Of a stretch of 64,000 nt of DNA, positions 26,115-35,215 are shown piece by piece. The notes beneath the pieces are model-generated. The model ran no database searches. It had not been told where the DNA came from and was given only the letters and a program-made list of their open reading frames with translations. How positions within the stretch are numbered: the first letter of the stretch is position 1; every line of letters begins with the position of its first letter. The DNA is from Spinactinospora alkalitolerans (GTDB taxonomy: Bacteria > Actinomycetota > Actinomycetes > Streptosporangiales > Streptosporangiaceae): assembly GCF_013408795.1 (NCBI RefSeq), contig NZ_JACCCC010000001.1, positions 1,426,001 to 1,490,000 on the forward strand, written 5' to 3'. A program made the position numbers and the translations under genes.

Positions 26115-27569
26115 TCACCCGAGTCGGAAGTCGGCGACGCGGACGGGGGAGGGCTCGGTGCCCTCGCTGGGCTCCTGGTAGAAGACCGAGAGCACGCCGT
26201 CGGAGTCCACGCGGGACTCGTCCACCAGCACCTCGCCGAAGGCGTTGACGTCGGAGCCGTCGTAGACCTTGGTCCAGTCGGTCCAGCCGCTCTCGGCCGA
26301 GGCGGCCATGATGCGCCCGCCCGGCAGCACCGCGTAGGCGTCGTCGTCGGCGGTCAGCACCAGCCGGGAGCGGCCGAACGCGCCGAGCGGCTCGGGCAGC
26401 TCGGCCTTGTGCCATGCGCCAGTGCTGTCGCGGTGCAGGTGGAAGGTGCGGCCGTGGGTCCTGCGCTGCTCGACGAAGTCGGTGACGCAGTGGGTGAAGC
26501 GCCCGGGCACGTAGCTGACCATGACGTGCGGATTGCCGCTGGAGTCCACGGCCTGGGACTCCTGGTTCATCAGCGCCTGGTCGACGTCCAGCGGGTCCGC
26601 GACGTGGCCGGGCGTCCGCACCGACACGCGGCGCTCGGTGCCGGTGACCGCGGCGAGCGCGCCGTCGCCGGTGCGCCAGGTGCGCCCCTCGTCGTCGCTG
26701 TAGACGTAGCCGGTGTCGTGGTTGGACAGGCCGCCGGGGTGGCAGAGGACCTCCCCGCCCGCTGCGGCCTCCCGCCAGGTGAACGAGGCGTGCAGCCGCC
26801 CGGAGTCGTCGTAGCCGATCCCGTGCAGGTACATGTTGCGGCTGTCGCTGACGCCGCCGTTGGCGCGGAACTCTCCCTCGGGGGAGGACCAGGCGCCCAG
26901 CTTCTCCCAGCGCCCGTCGGCGTACTCGGCCAGTTCGGTGGTCCCGTCGCCGGAGCCGCCCGTGCGGTAGCTCAACTGGAGGCCGCCGCCGGGCGCGGAG
27001 ACGAACCGCGGGTAGGTGATGCCGCCGAGGTCCACGCCCCCCAGCGTCCGCTGCACCGGACCGAAGGAGTCGGCCCTCCAGTGGCCGTCGCCCCGCTCGT
27101 CCACCAGCCCGGCCTCGGAGCGCACGTAGTATACGGGGGTGTTGTGGGTGTCCATGGCCACGTGCAGTCGGCCGTCGCCGGCGGAGACGCCCAGTGAGAT
27201 CGAGTTGTGGGAGTCGTCGGTGCTGAGCCGGTGCGGCAGTCGCACCGTGCGCCACCGGCCCGCCGCGCCGCGCTTGGTGACGTCGCGGCGCGCGATGACG
27301 GCGTGCCGGGTGTCGGTGTACCAGGCGGCGTACTGGAAGTCGCCGTGGGTGAGGATGCCGCTCTGCTGGTAGGAGCCGTTGTTGACCAGGCCGTCGTAGG
27401 AGACGAAGTACAGCGCCTCGTCGTCGGGGGTGGTGCTGCCGATGGGCGTCGCCGACAGCGGGGCCTGCGCGGGGGCGGGGTCGGCGTGGGCGGTGCCCGA
27501 GACAGCGAACGGCAGCAGGACGGCCGCAGCGCCGAGGCCGGTGGCCAGGGCGCGCATGGGGGATCGCAC
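26115..27569 (-). CDS. Secreted BNR-repeat beta-propeller protein in the rhamnose operon
   Basis: About 484 residues with a Sec signal peptide (ALATGLGAAAVLLPFAVSGTAHA, cleaved after AHA). The mature part matches the BNR_4-type propeller: GSYQQSGILTHGDFQYAAWYTDTRHAVIARRDV, then STDDSHNSISLGVSAGDGRLHVAMDTH, VYYVRSEAG, ITYPRF, and HDTGYVYSDDEGRTWR (an Asp-box). As I recall, this fold occurs in rhamnosidases of GH145, in PL27 and in ulvan lyases (PL24/25), all acting on rhamnose-containing polysaccharides. Sitting between rhaI and rhaD, it probably releases or recognises extracellular rhamnose; this is inference. The GTG at 27569 (5 bp after rhaI) or the ATG at 27557 are possible starts. Confidence 0.8.
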   Translation of the reverse strand: MRSPMRALATGLGAAAVLLPFAVSGTAHADPAPAQAPLSATPIGSTTPDDEALYFVSYDGLVNNGSYQQSGILTHGDFQYAAWYTDTRHAVIARRDVTKRGAAGRWRTVRLPHRLSTDDSHNSISLGVSAGDGRLHVAMDTHNTPVYYVRSEAGLVDERGDGHWRADSFGPVQRTLGGVDLGGITYPRFVSAPGGGLQLSYRTGGSGDGTTELAEYADGRWEKLGAWSSPEGEFRANGGVSDSRNMYLHGIGYDDSGRLHASFTWREAAAGGEVLCHPGGLSNHDTGYVYSDDEGRTWRTGDGALAAVTGTERRVSVRTPGHVADPLDVDQALMNQESQAVDSSGNPHVMVSYVPGRFTHCVTDFVEQRRTHGRTFHLHRDSTGAWHKAELPEPLGAFGRSRLVLTADDDAYAVLPGGRIMAASAESGWTDWTKVYDGSDVNAFGEVLVDESRVDSDGVLSVFYQEPSEGTEPSPVRVADFRLG

Positions 27570-27574
27570 GGTTC

Positions 27575-28741
27575 TCAGGCCCCCCATCCGGCCTGGGTGC
27601 CGCCGACGCGCTCGGCGGCGATCCGCTCGGCGTATCCGGACGCCGCGTAGGCGGCCATCGGGTCGGGCTCCAGACCCTGCTCCCCGCGCAGCTCGGCCAG
27701 CAGCGGGCGGACGTCGGTGTCGTAGGCGTCCATCAGGACCGCGTTGGCGCCGAGCACGTCGCCCGCGGCCTGGGCCGCGGCCAGCGCCTCCGCGTCGACC
27801 AGCAGCGCCTTGGCCGTGGCCTCCTGCGCGTTCATGACCGAGCGGATCTGGCCGGGGATCTTCGGCTCGATGTTGTGGCACTGGTCCAGCATGAAGGCCA
27901 CGCCGGCCTCGGGCTCGTGTGCGCCGGCGCACACCACCTCGTGCATGATCCGGAACAGTTGGAAGGGGTCGGCCGCGCCCACCATCAGGTCGTCGTCGGC
28001 GTAGAAGCGGGAGTTGAAGTCGAACCCGCCGAGCCTGCCCTCGCGCAGCAGGAACGCCACGATGAACTCGATGTTGGTGCCGGGCGCGTGGTGTCCGGTG
28101 TCCACCACCACCTGGGCCTTGTCCCCGAGCTTGAGGCAGTGGGCGTAGGCGGTGCCCCAGTCGGGCACGTCGGTGGTGTAGAAGGCCGGCTCGAACAGCT
28201 TGTACTCCAGCAGCATGCGCTGGCCGTCGCCGAGGCGGTCGCGGACGGCCTCCAGCGCCTCGGCGAGCCGGTCCTGGCGGGCGCGGATGTCGTCCTGGCC
28301 CGGGTAGTTGGTGCCGTCGGAGAACCACAGCTTCAGGTCGCGGGAGCCGGTCGCGTCCATGACGTCGACGCACTCCAGCAGGTGGTCCAGTGCCTTGCGC
28401 CGCACCCGCGGGTCGGGGTTGGCGACGCTGCCCAGCCGGTAGTCGTCGTCCTGGAAGACGTTGGCGTTGACCGTCCCGACCTCGATCCCGAGCTCCCCGG
28501 CGTACTCGGCGAGCTTGGCGTAGTCGTCGACCCGGTCCCACGGGATGTGCAGTGCGACCTTCGGCGCGATGCCGGTGAAGCGGTGCACCTGCGCGGCGTC
28601 GGCGATCTTCTCCTCGGGGCTGCGCGGCACGCCCGGCTGTGCGAACACCTTGAACCGGGTGCCGCTGTTGCCGAACGCCCACGAGGGCAGTTCGACGGCC
28701 TGTTGCCGCAGTGCCGCCCGCGCGGCGGTGATGTCGCTCAT
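27575..28741 (-). CDS. rhaI: L-rhamnose isomerase
   Basis: Converts L-rhamnose to L-rhamnulose. This 388-residue xylose-isomerase-like TIM barrel belongs to the Pseudomonas stutzeri/actinobacterial type (RhaI), not E. coli RhaA. Characteristic segments are PSWAFGNSGTRFKVF near the N-terminus, VALHIPWD, GTVNANVFQD, LKLWFSDGTNYPGQ, LEYKLFEPAFY (metal-binding Glu), DTGHHAPGTNIEF and GFDFNSRFYADDDLMVG. The start at 28741 is an ATG. A LacI-type operator candidate lies 47-55 bp upstream, so rhaI probably begins the second rhamnose transcript (rhaI-BNR-rhaD-rhaB). Confidence 0.95.
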   Translation of the reverse strand: MSDITAARAALRQQAVELPSWAFGNSGTRFKVFAQPGVPRSPEEKIADAAQVHRFTGIAPKVALHIPWDRVDDYAKLAEYAGELGIEVGTVNANVFQDDDYRLGSVANPDPRVRRKALDHLLECVDVMDATGSRDLKLWFSDGTNYPGQDDIRARQDRLAEALEAVRDRLGDGQRMLLEYKLFEPAFYTTDVPDWGTAYAHCLKLGDKAQVVVDTGHHAPGTNIEFIVAFLLREGRLGGFDFNSRFYADDDLMVGAADPFQLFRIMHEVVCAGAHEPEAGVAFMLDQCHNIEPKIPGQIRSVMNAQEATAKALLVDAEALAAAQAAGDVLGANAVLMDAYDTDVRPLLAELRGEQGLEPDPMAAYAASGYAERIAAERVGGTQAGWGA

Positions 28742-28787
28742 TGCAGACTCCTGACTCGTGTCCGACGGCGGCGCCGGACGTATTTTA

Positions 28788-28796
28788 ACGTTTTAA
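28788..28796. promoter_or_regulatory. Rhamnose LacI-regulator site candidate 1 (rhaI promoter)
   Basis: The 9-mer ACGTTTTAA sits in an AT-rich island (TATTTTAACGTTTTAAAAG, 28781-28799) 47 bp upstream of rhaI. The same 9-mer occurs upstream of rhaT (33918-33926) and of the LacI gene (34081-34089). The local sequence is partly palindromic around the CG step, as expected for LacI-family operators. Confidence 0.65.
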
Positions 28797-28840
28797 AAGT
28801 GCGGGTGGTCAATGCCCCACCGGCTGCGAGGTGCCCGCTG

Positions 28841-29158
28841 TCAGTCCAGGTGGAAGACCTCGGTCAAGGGGAGCATCCCCTCATCGGGGCGGCCGTCCAG
28901 ATCCTGGAAGAACGGGGCCATCTCGGCCTGCCAGCGGGCGTTGACGCCGGTGCGCTCCATGGCGGCCCTGGCGGCCTCGAAGTCCTCGGTCTCCAGGTAG
29001 CCCACCAGCAGGCCGTCCTCGCGGCAGAACAGCGAGTAGTTGTGCCAGCCGCTCTCGTGCAGGGCCGCGCGCATCTCCGGCCACACCGACGCGTGGCGCT
29101 CGCGGTACTCGTCGAGGCGGTCGGGCCGGACCTGGAGCAGGAAGCAGACGCGCCGCAT
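28841..29158 (-). CDS. rhaM: L-rhamnose mutarotase
   Basis: 105 residues. It interconverts alpha- and beta-L-rhamnose so that the isomerase receives the right anomer. The family signature is complete: CFLLQVRPDRLDEYRERHASVWPEM (substrate histidine), GWHNYSLF, DGLLVGYLETEDF and NARWQAEMAPFF. The ATG at 29158 has GGGAGG 5 nt upstream. It follows the binding protein by 13 bp and is the last gene of the importer transcript; 99 bp with the rhaI promoter follow. Confidence 0.95.
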   Translation of the reverse strand: MRRVCFLLQVRPDRLDEYRERHASVWPEMRAALHESGWHNYSLFCREDGLLVGYLETEDFEAARAAMERTGVNARWQAEMAPFFQDLDGRPDEGMLPLTEVFHLD

Positions 29159-29171
29159 CTCCACCTCCCGA

Positions 29172-30245
29172 TCAGAAGTCGTAGTCGTCGATGTTGTCGG
29201 CGTTGAAGACCGTCGGCGGGCCGAGGACGACCTCGCCCTCGGCGCCGATTTCGTACTCGCCGAGCCGCCCGGCCTCGAAGGTCTGCCCCTCCTCACCGGT
29301 GATCCGGCCCGCGGCCAGCGAGGCGCCGGTGTAGGCGGCCAGGTAGCCGAGGTCCTTGGGGTCCCAGAGCGCGAACTCCTCGACGGTGCCGTCCTCGACG
29401 TACTCGCGCATCTGGTTGGGCGTGCCCAGACCGGTGAGCGCGACGTCGCCCTTGTACTCGGAGCCGCTGAGGTAGCGCGCCGCGGCGGCCAGGCCCACGG
29501 TCGTCGGGGAGACGACGCCCCTGAGGTCGGGGTGGGACTGCATCAGGCCCTGCATCTCCTGGAAGGACTTCTGGTCGTCGTCGTTGCCGTAGACGGTGTC
29601 CACGACCTCGATGCCCTCGTACTCCGGCTTGGCCAGCTCCTCCTCCATCAGCTCCAGCCAGGCGTTCTGGTTGGTGGCGTTGGGCGAGGCCGACAGGAAG
29701 GCGATCTCGCCCTCGCCGCCGACCTGCTCGGCGATCAACTTCACCTGGGTCTGGGCGAGCCCTTCGGCCGAGGCCTGGTTGATGAAGACGTCGCGGCACT
29801 CGGGGTCGGTGTCGGAGTCGTAGGTGACGATCCTGCCGCCGGCCTGGCGCGCCTGGTTCAGCGCGCCGCAGACGGCGTTGGGGTCGTTGGCCGCGAGCAC
29901 GATCACGTCGCTGCCCTGCTGGCTCAGCGTGTTGATGTAGCTCACCTGCGAGGAGGCGCTGGCATCCGAGGGGCCGACCTCCTTGTACTCGCCGCCCACC
30001 TCCTCGACGGCCTCCTCGCCGCCGGCGTCGGCGTAGGTGAAGTAGGGGTTGTTGAGCTGCTTGGGCAGGAAGCTGATCGCCAGGCCCTCGGGGATCTCGG
30101 CGTTGGGGTCGGCCTCGCCGGTCGCGCTCGCGCCGGCCTCGTCCTCGGTGCTGCCGCGGGTCGTCGTGCCGCAGGCCGCGGTCATCAGCACCAGGCCGGC
30201 GAGCGCGCCGGCTGTGGCGCCGTAACGGAGAAGGGATCGGGACAT
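29172..30245 (-). CDS. rhaS: Rhamnose ABC transporter substrate-binding lipoprotein
   Basis: A 357-residue periplasmic-binding-protein-like lipoprotein. The signal LRYGATAGALAGLVLMTAAC ends with a lipobox cysteine (residue 25). The mature part is a type I sugar-binding fold of the RhaS/AI-2-binding group: ISFLPKQLNNPYFTYADAGGEEAVEEVGG, DVIVLAANDPNAVCGAL, RIVTYDSDTD, NQASAEGLAQTQV, EIAFLSASPNATNQNAW and PTTVGLAAAARYL. It delivers rhamnose to RhaP/RhaQ/RhaT. The start is an ATG 2 bp downstream of the rhaQ stop. Confidence 0.93.
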   Translation of the reverse strand: MSRSLLRYGATAGALAGLVLMTAACGTTTRGSTEDEAGASATGEADPNAEIPEGLAISFLPKQLNNPYFTYADAGGEEAVEEVGGEYKEVGPSDASASSQVSYINTLSQQGSDVIVLAANDPNAVCGALNQARQAGGRIVTYDSDTDPECRDVFINQASAEGLAQTQVKLIAEQVGGEGEIAFLSASPNATNQNAWLELMEEELAKPEYEGIEVVDTVYGNDDDQKSFQEMQGLMQSHPDLRGVVSPTTVGLAAAARYLSGSEYKGDVALTGLGTPNQMREYVEDGTVEEFALWDPKDLGYLAAYTGASLAAGRITGEEGQTFEAGRLGEYEIGAEGEVVLGPPTVFNADNIDDYDF

Positions 30246-30247
30246 GG

Positions 30248-31357
30248 TTACCTCTCGGTGCGCGAAGAGAAGGGACGGGGGACGTCGGGGCCGCCGGGTC
30301 GCCGCGACCGCGGTGCGCCCGGCCCGGGTCGGCGCGCCCGCATCCGCGCCACGGCATTGGGCGCGACGACCGAGACGACGAGCAGCAGGCCCGTGACGAT
30401 GGACAGCGTGTCGGAGGAGACGTCGGCGAGCTGCAGGGCGTTGCGGATCGTGCCGAGGAGCAGGACGCCGCCGAGCACGCCGGGCAGCGCGCCGACGCCG
30501 CCGAAGATCGACACCCCGCCGAGCAGCACGGCCGCCACCACCGACAGCTCCAGGCCCGCGGCGTTGTCGGCCCGCGCGCTGCCGTACTGCAGCGTCCAGA
30601 AGACGCCGGCCAGCGCCGCGACGGCGCCGGTGGCCACGAAGAGCCACAGCTTGGTGCGGCCGACCGAGATCCCGGAGAACCGGGCCGCCTCGTCGTTGCT
30701 GCCGATCGCGTACAGCGAGCGCCCGAAGGCGGTGGAGTGCAGCAGCACGCCGAAGACCAGGGCCAGGACGAGGATCAGGACGGCCACCCACGGAATCGGC
30801 GTACCGGGGATGCGCGAGGTCGCCCCGCCCGTCCAGGAGAGCGGGAAGTCCGCCACCGCGCGGTCGCCCAGGATCACGTAGGCCAGGCCGCGGTACAGCG
30901 CCATCGTGCCGATCGTCACCGCCAGCGAGGGCAGGCCGGCGACCGTGACGAGCAGCCCGTTGACCGCACCGAGAACGGCGCCCAGCACCAGGCAGAACGG
31001 GACGATGGTCTCCAGCGGCAGCCCCGCCACCCACAGTTGCCCCATCACGGCGCTGGTCAGCCCGAGCGTGCTGGCCACGGACAGGTCGATCTCCCCGGTG
31101 ATGATCACCAGCGTCATCGGCAGCGCGATCAGCGCGATCGCCGCGATGTCCAGGACCACGAAGCCGGCGTTGCGGCCGCTCGCGAACCCCTCCACCAGAA
31201 AGGAGGCGGCGAGGACCGACACCAGCAGCGCCCCGATGACCGAGGTCCCGCGGGCGGACGCCAGCGCCCGCAGCGCGGAGCGCGGCTCCGCCGGGCGGGG
31301 CGCGGCCGCCGCTTCGCCGGTGGTCGGTGTGGAGACGTCAGGCACCACGGGATTCAC
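30248..31357 (-). CDS. rhaQ: Rhamnose ABC transporter permease RhaQ
   Basis: A 369-residue inner-membrane permease of the CUT2 (RbsC/LsrC-D) family with about ten helices. The family signature PMTLVIITGEIDLSVASTLGLTS is present, and ELYAIGSNDEAARFSGI is the conserved cytoplasmic loop (EAA-like). The C-terminus is a basic, Pro/Arg-rich tail. It pairs with RhaP to form the channel energised by RhaT. The ATG at 31357 lies inside the 3' end of rhaP (20-bp overlap), showing tight coupling. Confidence 0.92.
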   Translation of the reverse strand: MNPVVPDVSTPTTGEAAAAPRPAEPRSALRALASARGTSVIGALLVSVLAASFLVEGFASGRNAGFVVLDIAAIALIALPMTLVIITGEIDLSVASTLGLTSAVMGQLWVAGLPLETIVPFCLVLGAVLGAVNGLLVTVAGLPSLAVTIGTMALYRGLAYVILGDRAVADFPLSWTGGATSRIPGTPIPWVAVLILVLALVFGVLLHSTAFGRSLYAIGSNDEAARFSGISVGRTKLWLFVATGAVAALAGVFWTLQYGSARADNAAGLELSVVAAVLLGGVSIFGGVGALPGVLGGVLLLGTIRNALQLADVSSDTLSIVTGLLLVVSVVAPNAVARMRARRPGPGAPRSRRPGGPDVPRPFSSRTER

Positions 31358-32378
31358 CTCCTCGGAGCCGGCGGGCGGCGCGCACCGCCAGCAGCCGGTC
31401 CATGCCGATCGCGACCAGGATGAGCAGGCCCACCACGGCCTCCTGCCAGAACGCGTTGACGCGCAGCACCGGCAGCGCCGAGCCGATGGTGGTGAGCAGC
31501 ACCGCGCCCAGGGCGGCGCCGTAGACGGTTCCGCTGCCGCCGAAGATCGCGACCCCTCCGACCACGGCCGCGGCGACGACCTCCAGCTCCAGCCCGCTGC
31601 CGACGGTCGCGTCGAGGGTGCCGAACCGCGCGGCGTAGAGCACGCCGGCCAGGCCGGCCAGGGCGCCGTTGACGACGAAGGCGCCGAAGATCCGCCGGTC
31701 CACCGGGATGCCGGACAGCCGCGCGGCGTGCGGCTCGGAGCCGATGGCGTAGAGCTCCCGGCCGCTGCGGTAGGAGCGCAGGTACCACCCGGCGGCCACG
31801 ACCACGCCCAGGGCGATCAGGGCCGGGACCGGGACGCCCAGCACACTCGTCCGGCCCAGCCCCAGGAACGAGGCCGGCATGTCGGCGGCGTTGATCTGCG
31901 TGCCGGAGGCCCACCAGTAGTCGATGCCGCGGAACACGTACAGCGTGCCCAGGGTGACGACGAGCGCGGGGACCCGCGCCGTCGCGACAAGCGCGCCGTT
32001 GACGGCGCCGCACACCGCACCCAGCAGCACGCCGGCCAGCGCGACCACCGGGACCGGCAGGCCGGGGAAGGACACGAAGAGCGTGCCGACCGCGAACGCC
32101 GACAGCCCGAGGACCGAGCCGACGGATAGATCGACGCTGCGGGTGATGACGACCAGGGTCTGGCCCACGGCCAGGATCGTCAGCAGGGTCGCGCCCAGCA
32201 GCAGGTCGTCGATGCTCTGGGAGGACAGGAAGCCCGGGTTGACCGCGGTGGTGGCCGCGATCAGGAGCACGAGCGCCAGCAGGATGCCGAGTTCGCGCAC
32301 CTGCCGCAGCCGGCGGGAGGACCGGACGTCGCCGCCGCCGTGCTCCTGGAGCGGGGCCTCGGTGGTGGGGGCGCTCAC
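31338..32378 (-). CDS. rhaP: Rhamnose ABC transporter permease RhaP
   Basis: 346 residues, CUT2-type permease. The first helix ([17 protein letters not shown]) is followed by [23 protein letters not shown], the substrate-family signature, and by the loop [19 protein letters not shown]. The start is a GTG at 32378 with a perfect AGGAGGTGA ribosome site, one of the strongest in the window. It overlaps the rhaT stop by 4 bp. Partner of RhaQ. Confidence 0.92.
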   Translation of the reverse strand: MSAPTTEAPLQEHGGGDVRSSRRLRQVRELGILLALVLLIAATTAVNPGFLSSQSIDDLLLGATLLTILAVGQTLVVITRSVDLSVGSVLGLSAFAVGTLFVSFPGLPVPVVALAGVLLGAVCGAVNGALVATARVPALVVTLGTLYVFRGIDYWWASGTQINAADMPASFLGLGRTSVLGVPVPALIALGVVVAAGWYLRSYRSGRELYAIGSEPHAARLSGIPVDRRIFGAFVVNGALAGLAGVLYAARFGTLDATVGSGLELEVVAAAVVGGVAIFGGSGTVYGAALGAVLLTTIGSALPVLRVNAFWQEAVVGLLILVAIGMDRLLAVRAARRLRGGESRGA

Positions 32379-33895
32379 GCCGTCACCTCCTGCTGTCCGG
32401 TGGCCGCGTACATCACCGACTCCTCCGTGGCCTCGGCGCGGGAGAGCTCCGCGCTCAGTCGGCCCTCGTGCATGACCAGGACGCGGTCGGCCATGCCCAG
32501 CACCTCCGGCAGTTCACTGGAGACCATGACGACGGCCAGGCCCTGCCCGGCCAGTTCCGACAGCAGCCGGTGCACCTCGGCCTTGGTCCCGACGTCGATG
32601 CCGCGGGTGGGCTCGTCGACGATCAGGACCTTCGGGCCGGTGGCCAGCCACTTGGCCAGGACGACCTTCTGCTGGTTGCCGCCGGACAGGGTGGACACGG
32701 CGTCGTCGAGTCGGCCGGCCTTGACCCGCAGCCGCTCCGACCACGCGCCGGCCTCGGCGCGCTCGGCCGAGCGGCGCAGCAGGCCCAGGCGGCTCAGCGC
32801 CCCGCGCCGGGTGAGGGTGGCGTTGCGCTCCACCGACATCTCCATGACCAGGCCCTGCTGGCGGCGGTCCTCGGGGACCAGGGCCAGCCCGGCGGCCATG
32901 GCCGCGGCCGGGCGCCCCGGGGGCAGTCGGCGGCCGGCGACGCGCACCGCGCCCGCGTCGTAGCGGTCGATGCCGAACACCGCCCGGACGACCTCGCTGC
33001 GCCCGGCGCCCACCAGGCCGGCCAGGGCGACGATCTCGCCGCCGCGCACGGAGAAGCCGACGTCGGAGAAGACGCCGGTGCGGGTCAGGCCCTCGACCTC
33101 CAGCAGCACCTCGCCCGACTCGGTCTCCTGCTTGGGGAACAGCGCCGTGACGTCCCGGCCGACCATGCGCCGCACGACGGCGTCGACGGTGAGCTCGCCG
33201 ATCGGGTCGGTGGAGATGTGGCGGCCGTCCCGCATGACCGTGATGCGGTCGCACAGCGAGAAGACCTCGTCGAAGCGGTGCGAGATGAACAGGATGGCGG
33301 CGCCGGCGTCCCGCAGCGAGCGCGCCACCGTGAACAGCCGATCCACCTCGACGCCCGACAGCGCAGCGGTGGGCTCGTCCATGATCAGCACCCCGGCGTC
33401 GAAGGACAGCGCCTTGGCGATCTCGATGAGCTGCTGGTCGGCGATTGACAGGCCGCGGGCGGGCCGGTCCGGATCGATGTGCACGCCGAGCCGGGCGAAC
33501 AGCCGCGCGGTCTGCTCGCGCATCGCGGAGCGGTCGATGCGCCGACCGCGGGTCAGCGGCTGGCGCCCCATGAAGAGGTTCTCCGCGACGGAGAGGTCGG
33601 GGAAGAGCGTGGGCTCCTGGTAGATCACCGCGACCCCGGCGCGCTGGGCGTCGGCCGGGCCGGAGAACCCCGTCGGCGCGCCGTCGACCTCGACGTGCCC
33701 GCTGTCGGGTCTGTGGACTCCCGCGATGGTCTTGACCAGGGTGGACTTTCCCGCCCCGTTCTCGCCGACGAGCGCGTGGATCTCGCCGGCGCGCAGTTCG
33801 AGCGAGACCCCCTGCAGCGCCTTGACCATCCCGAAGGACTTGGCCACATCGACCAGCGCCAGGGGCGGCGGCGCCGGTGAGGGCGGCTGGGCCAT
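32375..33895 (-). CDS. rhaT: Rhamnose ABC transporter ATP-binding protein (two ATPase domains)
   Basis: A 506-residue tandem ATPase energising rhamnose uptake. Domain 1 (about 12-250) has GENGAGKST, the signature-like [15 protein letters not shown] and [10 protein letters not shown]. Domain 2 (about 260-500) has the degenerate Walker [25 protein letters not shown] and [11 protein letters not shown]. The asymmetric Walker A is normal for RbsA/MglA/RhaT proteins. It is the first gene of the importer transcript (rhaT-P-Q-S-M). An ACGTTTTAA operator candidate lies 23-31 bp upstream of its ATG, and it is divergent from the LacI regulator. Confidence 0.94.
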   Translation of the reverse strand: MAQPPSPAPPPLALVDVAKSFGMVKALQGVSLELRAGEIHALVGENGAGKSTLVKTIAGVHRPDSGHVEVDGAPTGFSGPADAQRAGVAVIYQEPTLFPDLSVAENLFMGRQPLTRGRRIDRSAMREQTARLFARLGVHIDPDRPARGLSIADQQLIEIAKALSFDAGVLIMDEPTAALSGVEVDRLFTVARSLRDAGAAILFISHRFDEVFSLCDRITVMRDGRHISTDPIGELTVDAVVRRMVGRDVTALFPKQETESGEVLLEVEGLTRTGVFSDVGFSVRGGEIVALAGLVGAGRSEVVRAVFGIDRYDAGAVRVAGRRLPPGRPAAAMAAGLALVPEDRRQQGLVMEMSVERNATLTRRGALSRLGLLRRSAERAEAGAWSERLRVKAGRLDDAVSTLSGGNQQKVVLAKWLATGPKVLIVDEPTRGIDVGTKAEVHRLLSELAGQGLAVVMVSSELPEVLGMADRVLVMHEGRLSAELSRAEATEESVMYAATGQQEVTA

Positions 33896-33917
33896 GAGCC
33901 CTCCTTCACCGTTAATA

Positions 33918-33926
33918 ACGTTTTAA
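33918..33926. promoter_or_regulatory. Rhamnose LacI-regulator site candidate 2 (rhaT promoter)
   Basis: ACGTTTTAA within GTTAATAACGTTTTAAACTG, 23 bp upstream of the rhaT start codon. The flanks are AT-rich and partly palindromic. It shares the 9-mer with the rhaI and lacI-type gene sites. Confidence 0.65.
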
Positions 33927-34012
33927 ACTGAGAGGGACGTTAGGCGGGTCACACGGTCCCGTCAATAGCGCGGTGCGAAAATTGACCGTTCGTGATCATC
34001 TCGGGTGCGGTG

Positions 34013-34047
34013 ATCACGGAGAGTCGGTGGCTTTGTGACTCCGTGAT
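34013..34047. promoter_or_regulatory. Inverted repeat in the rhaT / LacI-regulator gap
   Basis: A perfect 9-bp inverted repeat, ATCACGGAG (34013-34021) and CTCCGTGAT (34039-34047), with a 17-nt spacer, lies between the two operator candidates. It may be a hairpin in the leader of the regulator transcript or a site for a second regulator (for example a CRP-like protein, since GTGA/TCAC half-sites are present). Role not established. Confidence 0.45.
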
Positions 34048-34080
34048 TGTGCTCGGGGATGTCGTACAACAGCTATTGAC

Positions 34081-34089
34081 ACGTTTTAA
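34081..34089. promoter_or_regulatory. Rhamnose LacI-regulator site candidate 3 (autoregulatory)
   Basis: ACGTTTTAA immediately after TATTGAC, 13 bp upstream of the ATG of the LacI-type gene and about 170 bp from the rhaT start. The position directly in front of the regulator gene suggests autorepression. Confidence 0.6.
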
Positions 34090-34102
34090 GGACGGTGTGA
34101 CG

Positions 34103-35215
34103 ATGAGCCCCGTCCGACTCCGAACCGTCCTCCGCCGCGATGCCGACGCCCCGCCGGGAGCCCTCCTCTTGTCCTCCTCAACCGAAGGCCTCGAACGCCC
34201 CGTGGGCATCAACGAGGTCGCCGCCCGCGCCGGGGTCTCGCGGGCCACGGTCTCCAACGTGCTGAACCGGCCGCACCGGGTGGCCGAGGCGACCCGGCGC
34301 CGGGTGGAGGAGGCCGTCCGGGAGCTCGACTACGTGCGCAACTCCTCCGGCCGCAGCCTGCGCTCGGGCCGCGCCGACGCGGTCGGACTGTTCGTCCTCG
34401 ACATCACCAACCCCTTCTTCACCGAGGTGGCGCGCGGGATCGAGGACGAGGCGGCCGAGTCGGGCCGCGCGGTGATCCTGCTGAACTCCGCCGAACGGTC
34501 CGGACGGCAGCGGAGGTCGGCCCGCATGCTCGCCGAGCAGCGGGCGGCCGGAGCGGTGGTCATGCCGGTGGACGACGACCTGTCCGACCTGTTCTGGCTG
34601 CGCCGCCGGGGCGTTCCCTGGGTACTGCTGGACCACGGCGGGACCGGGGAGGCGACCGGGTGCGGCGTCAGCGTCGACAACCGGGCCGGCGGGCTCGCCG
34701 TCGGCCGGCACCTGATCGGCCTCGGCCATGAGCGCATCGCCTTCCTCAGCGGCCCATTCGCCGTCCGGCAGTGCCGGGACCGCCTGGCCGGGCTGCGCGC
34801 GGCGTGCGCGGAGAGCGGCCTGGACCCCGATGCGGTCATCCGGCTGATCGAGGTACCGATGCTCAACGCCGGCTCGGGGGAGCGCGCCGCCGAGAAGGTC
34901 CTCGGCGGCGCGGCGCGGCCGGGGGCCGTCTTCTGCGCCAACGACCAGCTCGCCCTCGGGCTGCTCAAAGGGCTCGGCGAGCGCGGGCTGCGCGCCCCGG
35001 GCGACCTCTCCGTGGTCGGCTACGACGACGTCGACGCCGCAGCCCTGGTCCATCCGGGACTGACCACCGTGGCCCAGCCCAAGTACGACCTCGGCCGCGC
35101 GGCGATGCGGCTGCTCGGTGATGAGCTCGACGACCCCGGCCACCGCCACCTGCGGTGCCGGTTCACCCCCGAACTGGTCGTGCGAGGCTCGACGGCCGCC
35201 CGCCGAGGGACGTGA
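34103..35215 (+). CDS. LacI-family regulator of the rhamnose genes
   Basis: 370 residues. A LacI helix-turn-helix with hinge helix (VGINEVAARAGVSRATVSNVLNRPHRVAEATRRRVEEAV, about residues 33-68) is followed by a sugar-binding type I fold: AVGLFVLDITNPFFTEVARGIEDEAAESG, LISGP-like FLSGPFAVRQCRDRLAGL, and DLSVVGYDDVDAAALVHPGLTTVAQP. About 32 residues precede the usual LacI start; the ATG at 34103 and a GTG at 34097 are both possible. Divergent from the rhaT operon with shared ACGTTTTAA sites, it is almost certainly the rhamnose-responsive repressor. Its stop codon is at the edge of repeat C. Confidence 0.9.
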   Translation: MSPVRLRTVLRRDADAPPGALLLSSSTEGLERPVGINEVAARAGVSRATVSNVLNRPHRVAEATRRRVEEAVRELDYVRNSSGRSLRSGRADAVGLFVLDITNPFFTEVARGIEDEAAESGRAVILLNSAERSGRQRRSARMLAEQRAAGAVVMPVDDDLSDLFWLRRRGVPWVLLDHGGTGEATGCGVSVDNRAGGLAVGRHLIGLGHERIAFLSGPFAVRQCRDRLAGLRAACAESGLDPDAVIRLIEVPMLNAGSGERAAEKVLGGAARPGAVFCANDQLALGLLKGLGERGLRAPGDLSVVGYDDVDAAALVHPGLTTVAQPKYDLGRAAMRLLGDELDDPGHRHLRCRFTPELVVRGSTAARRGT

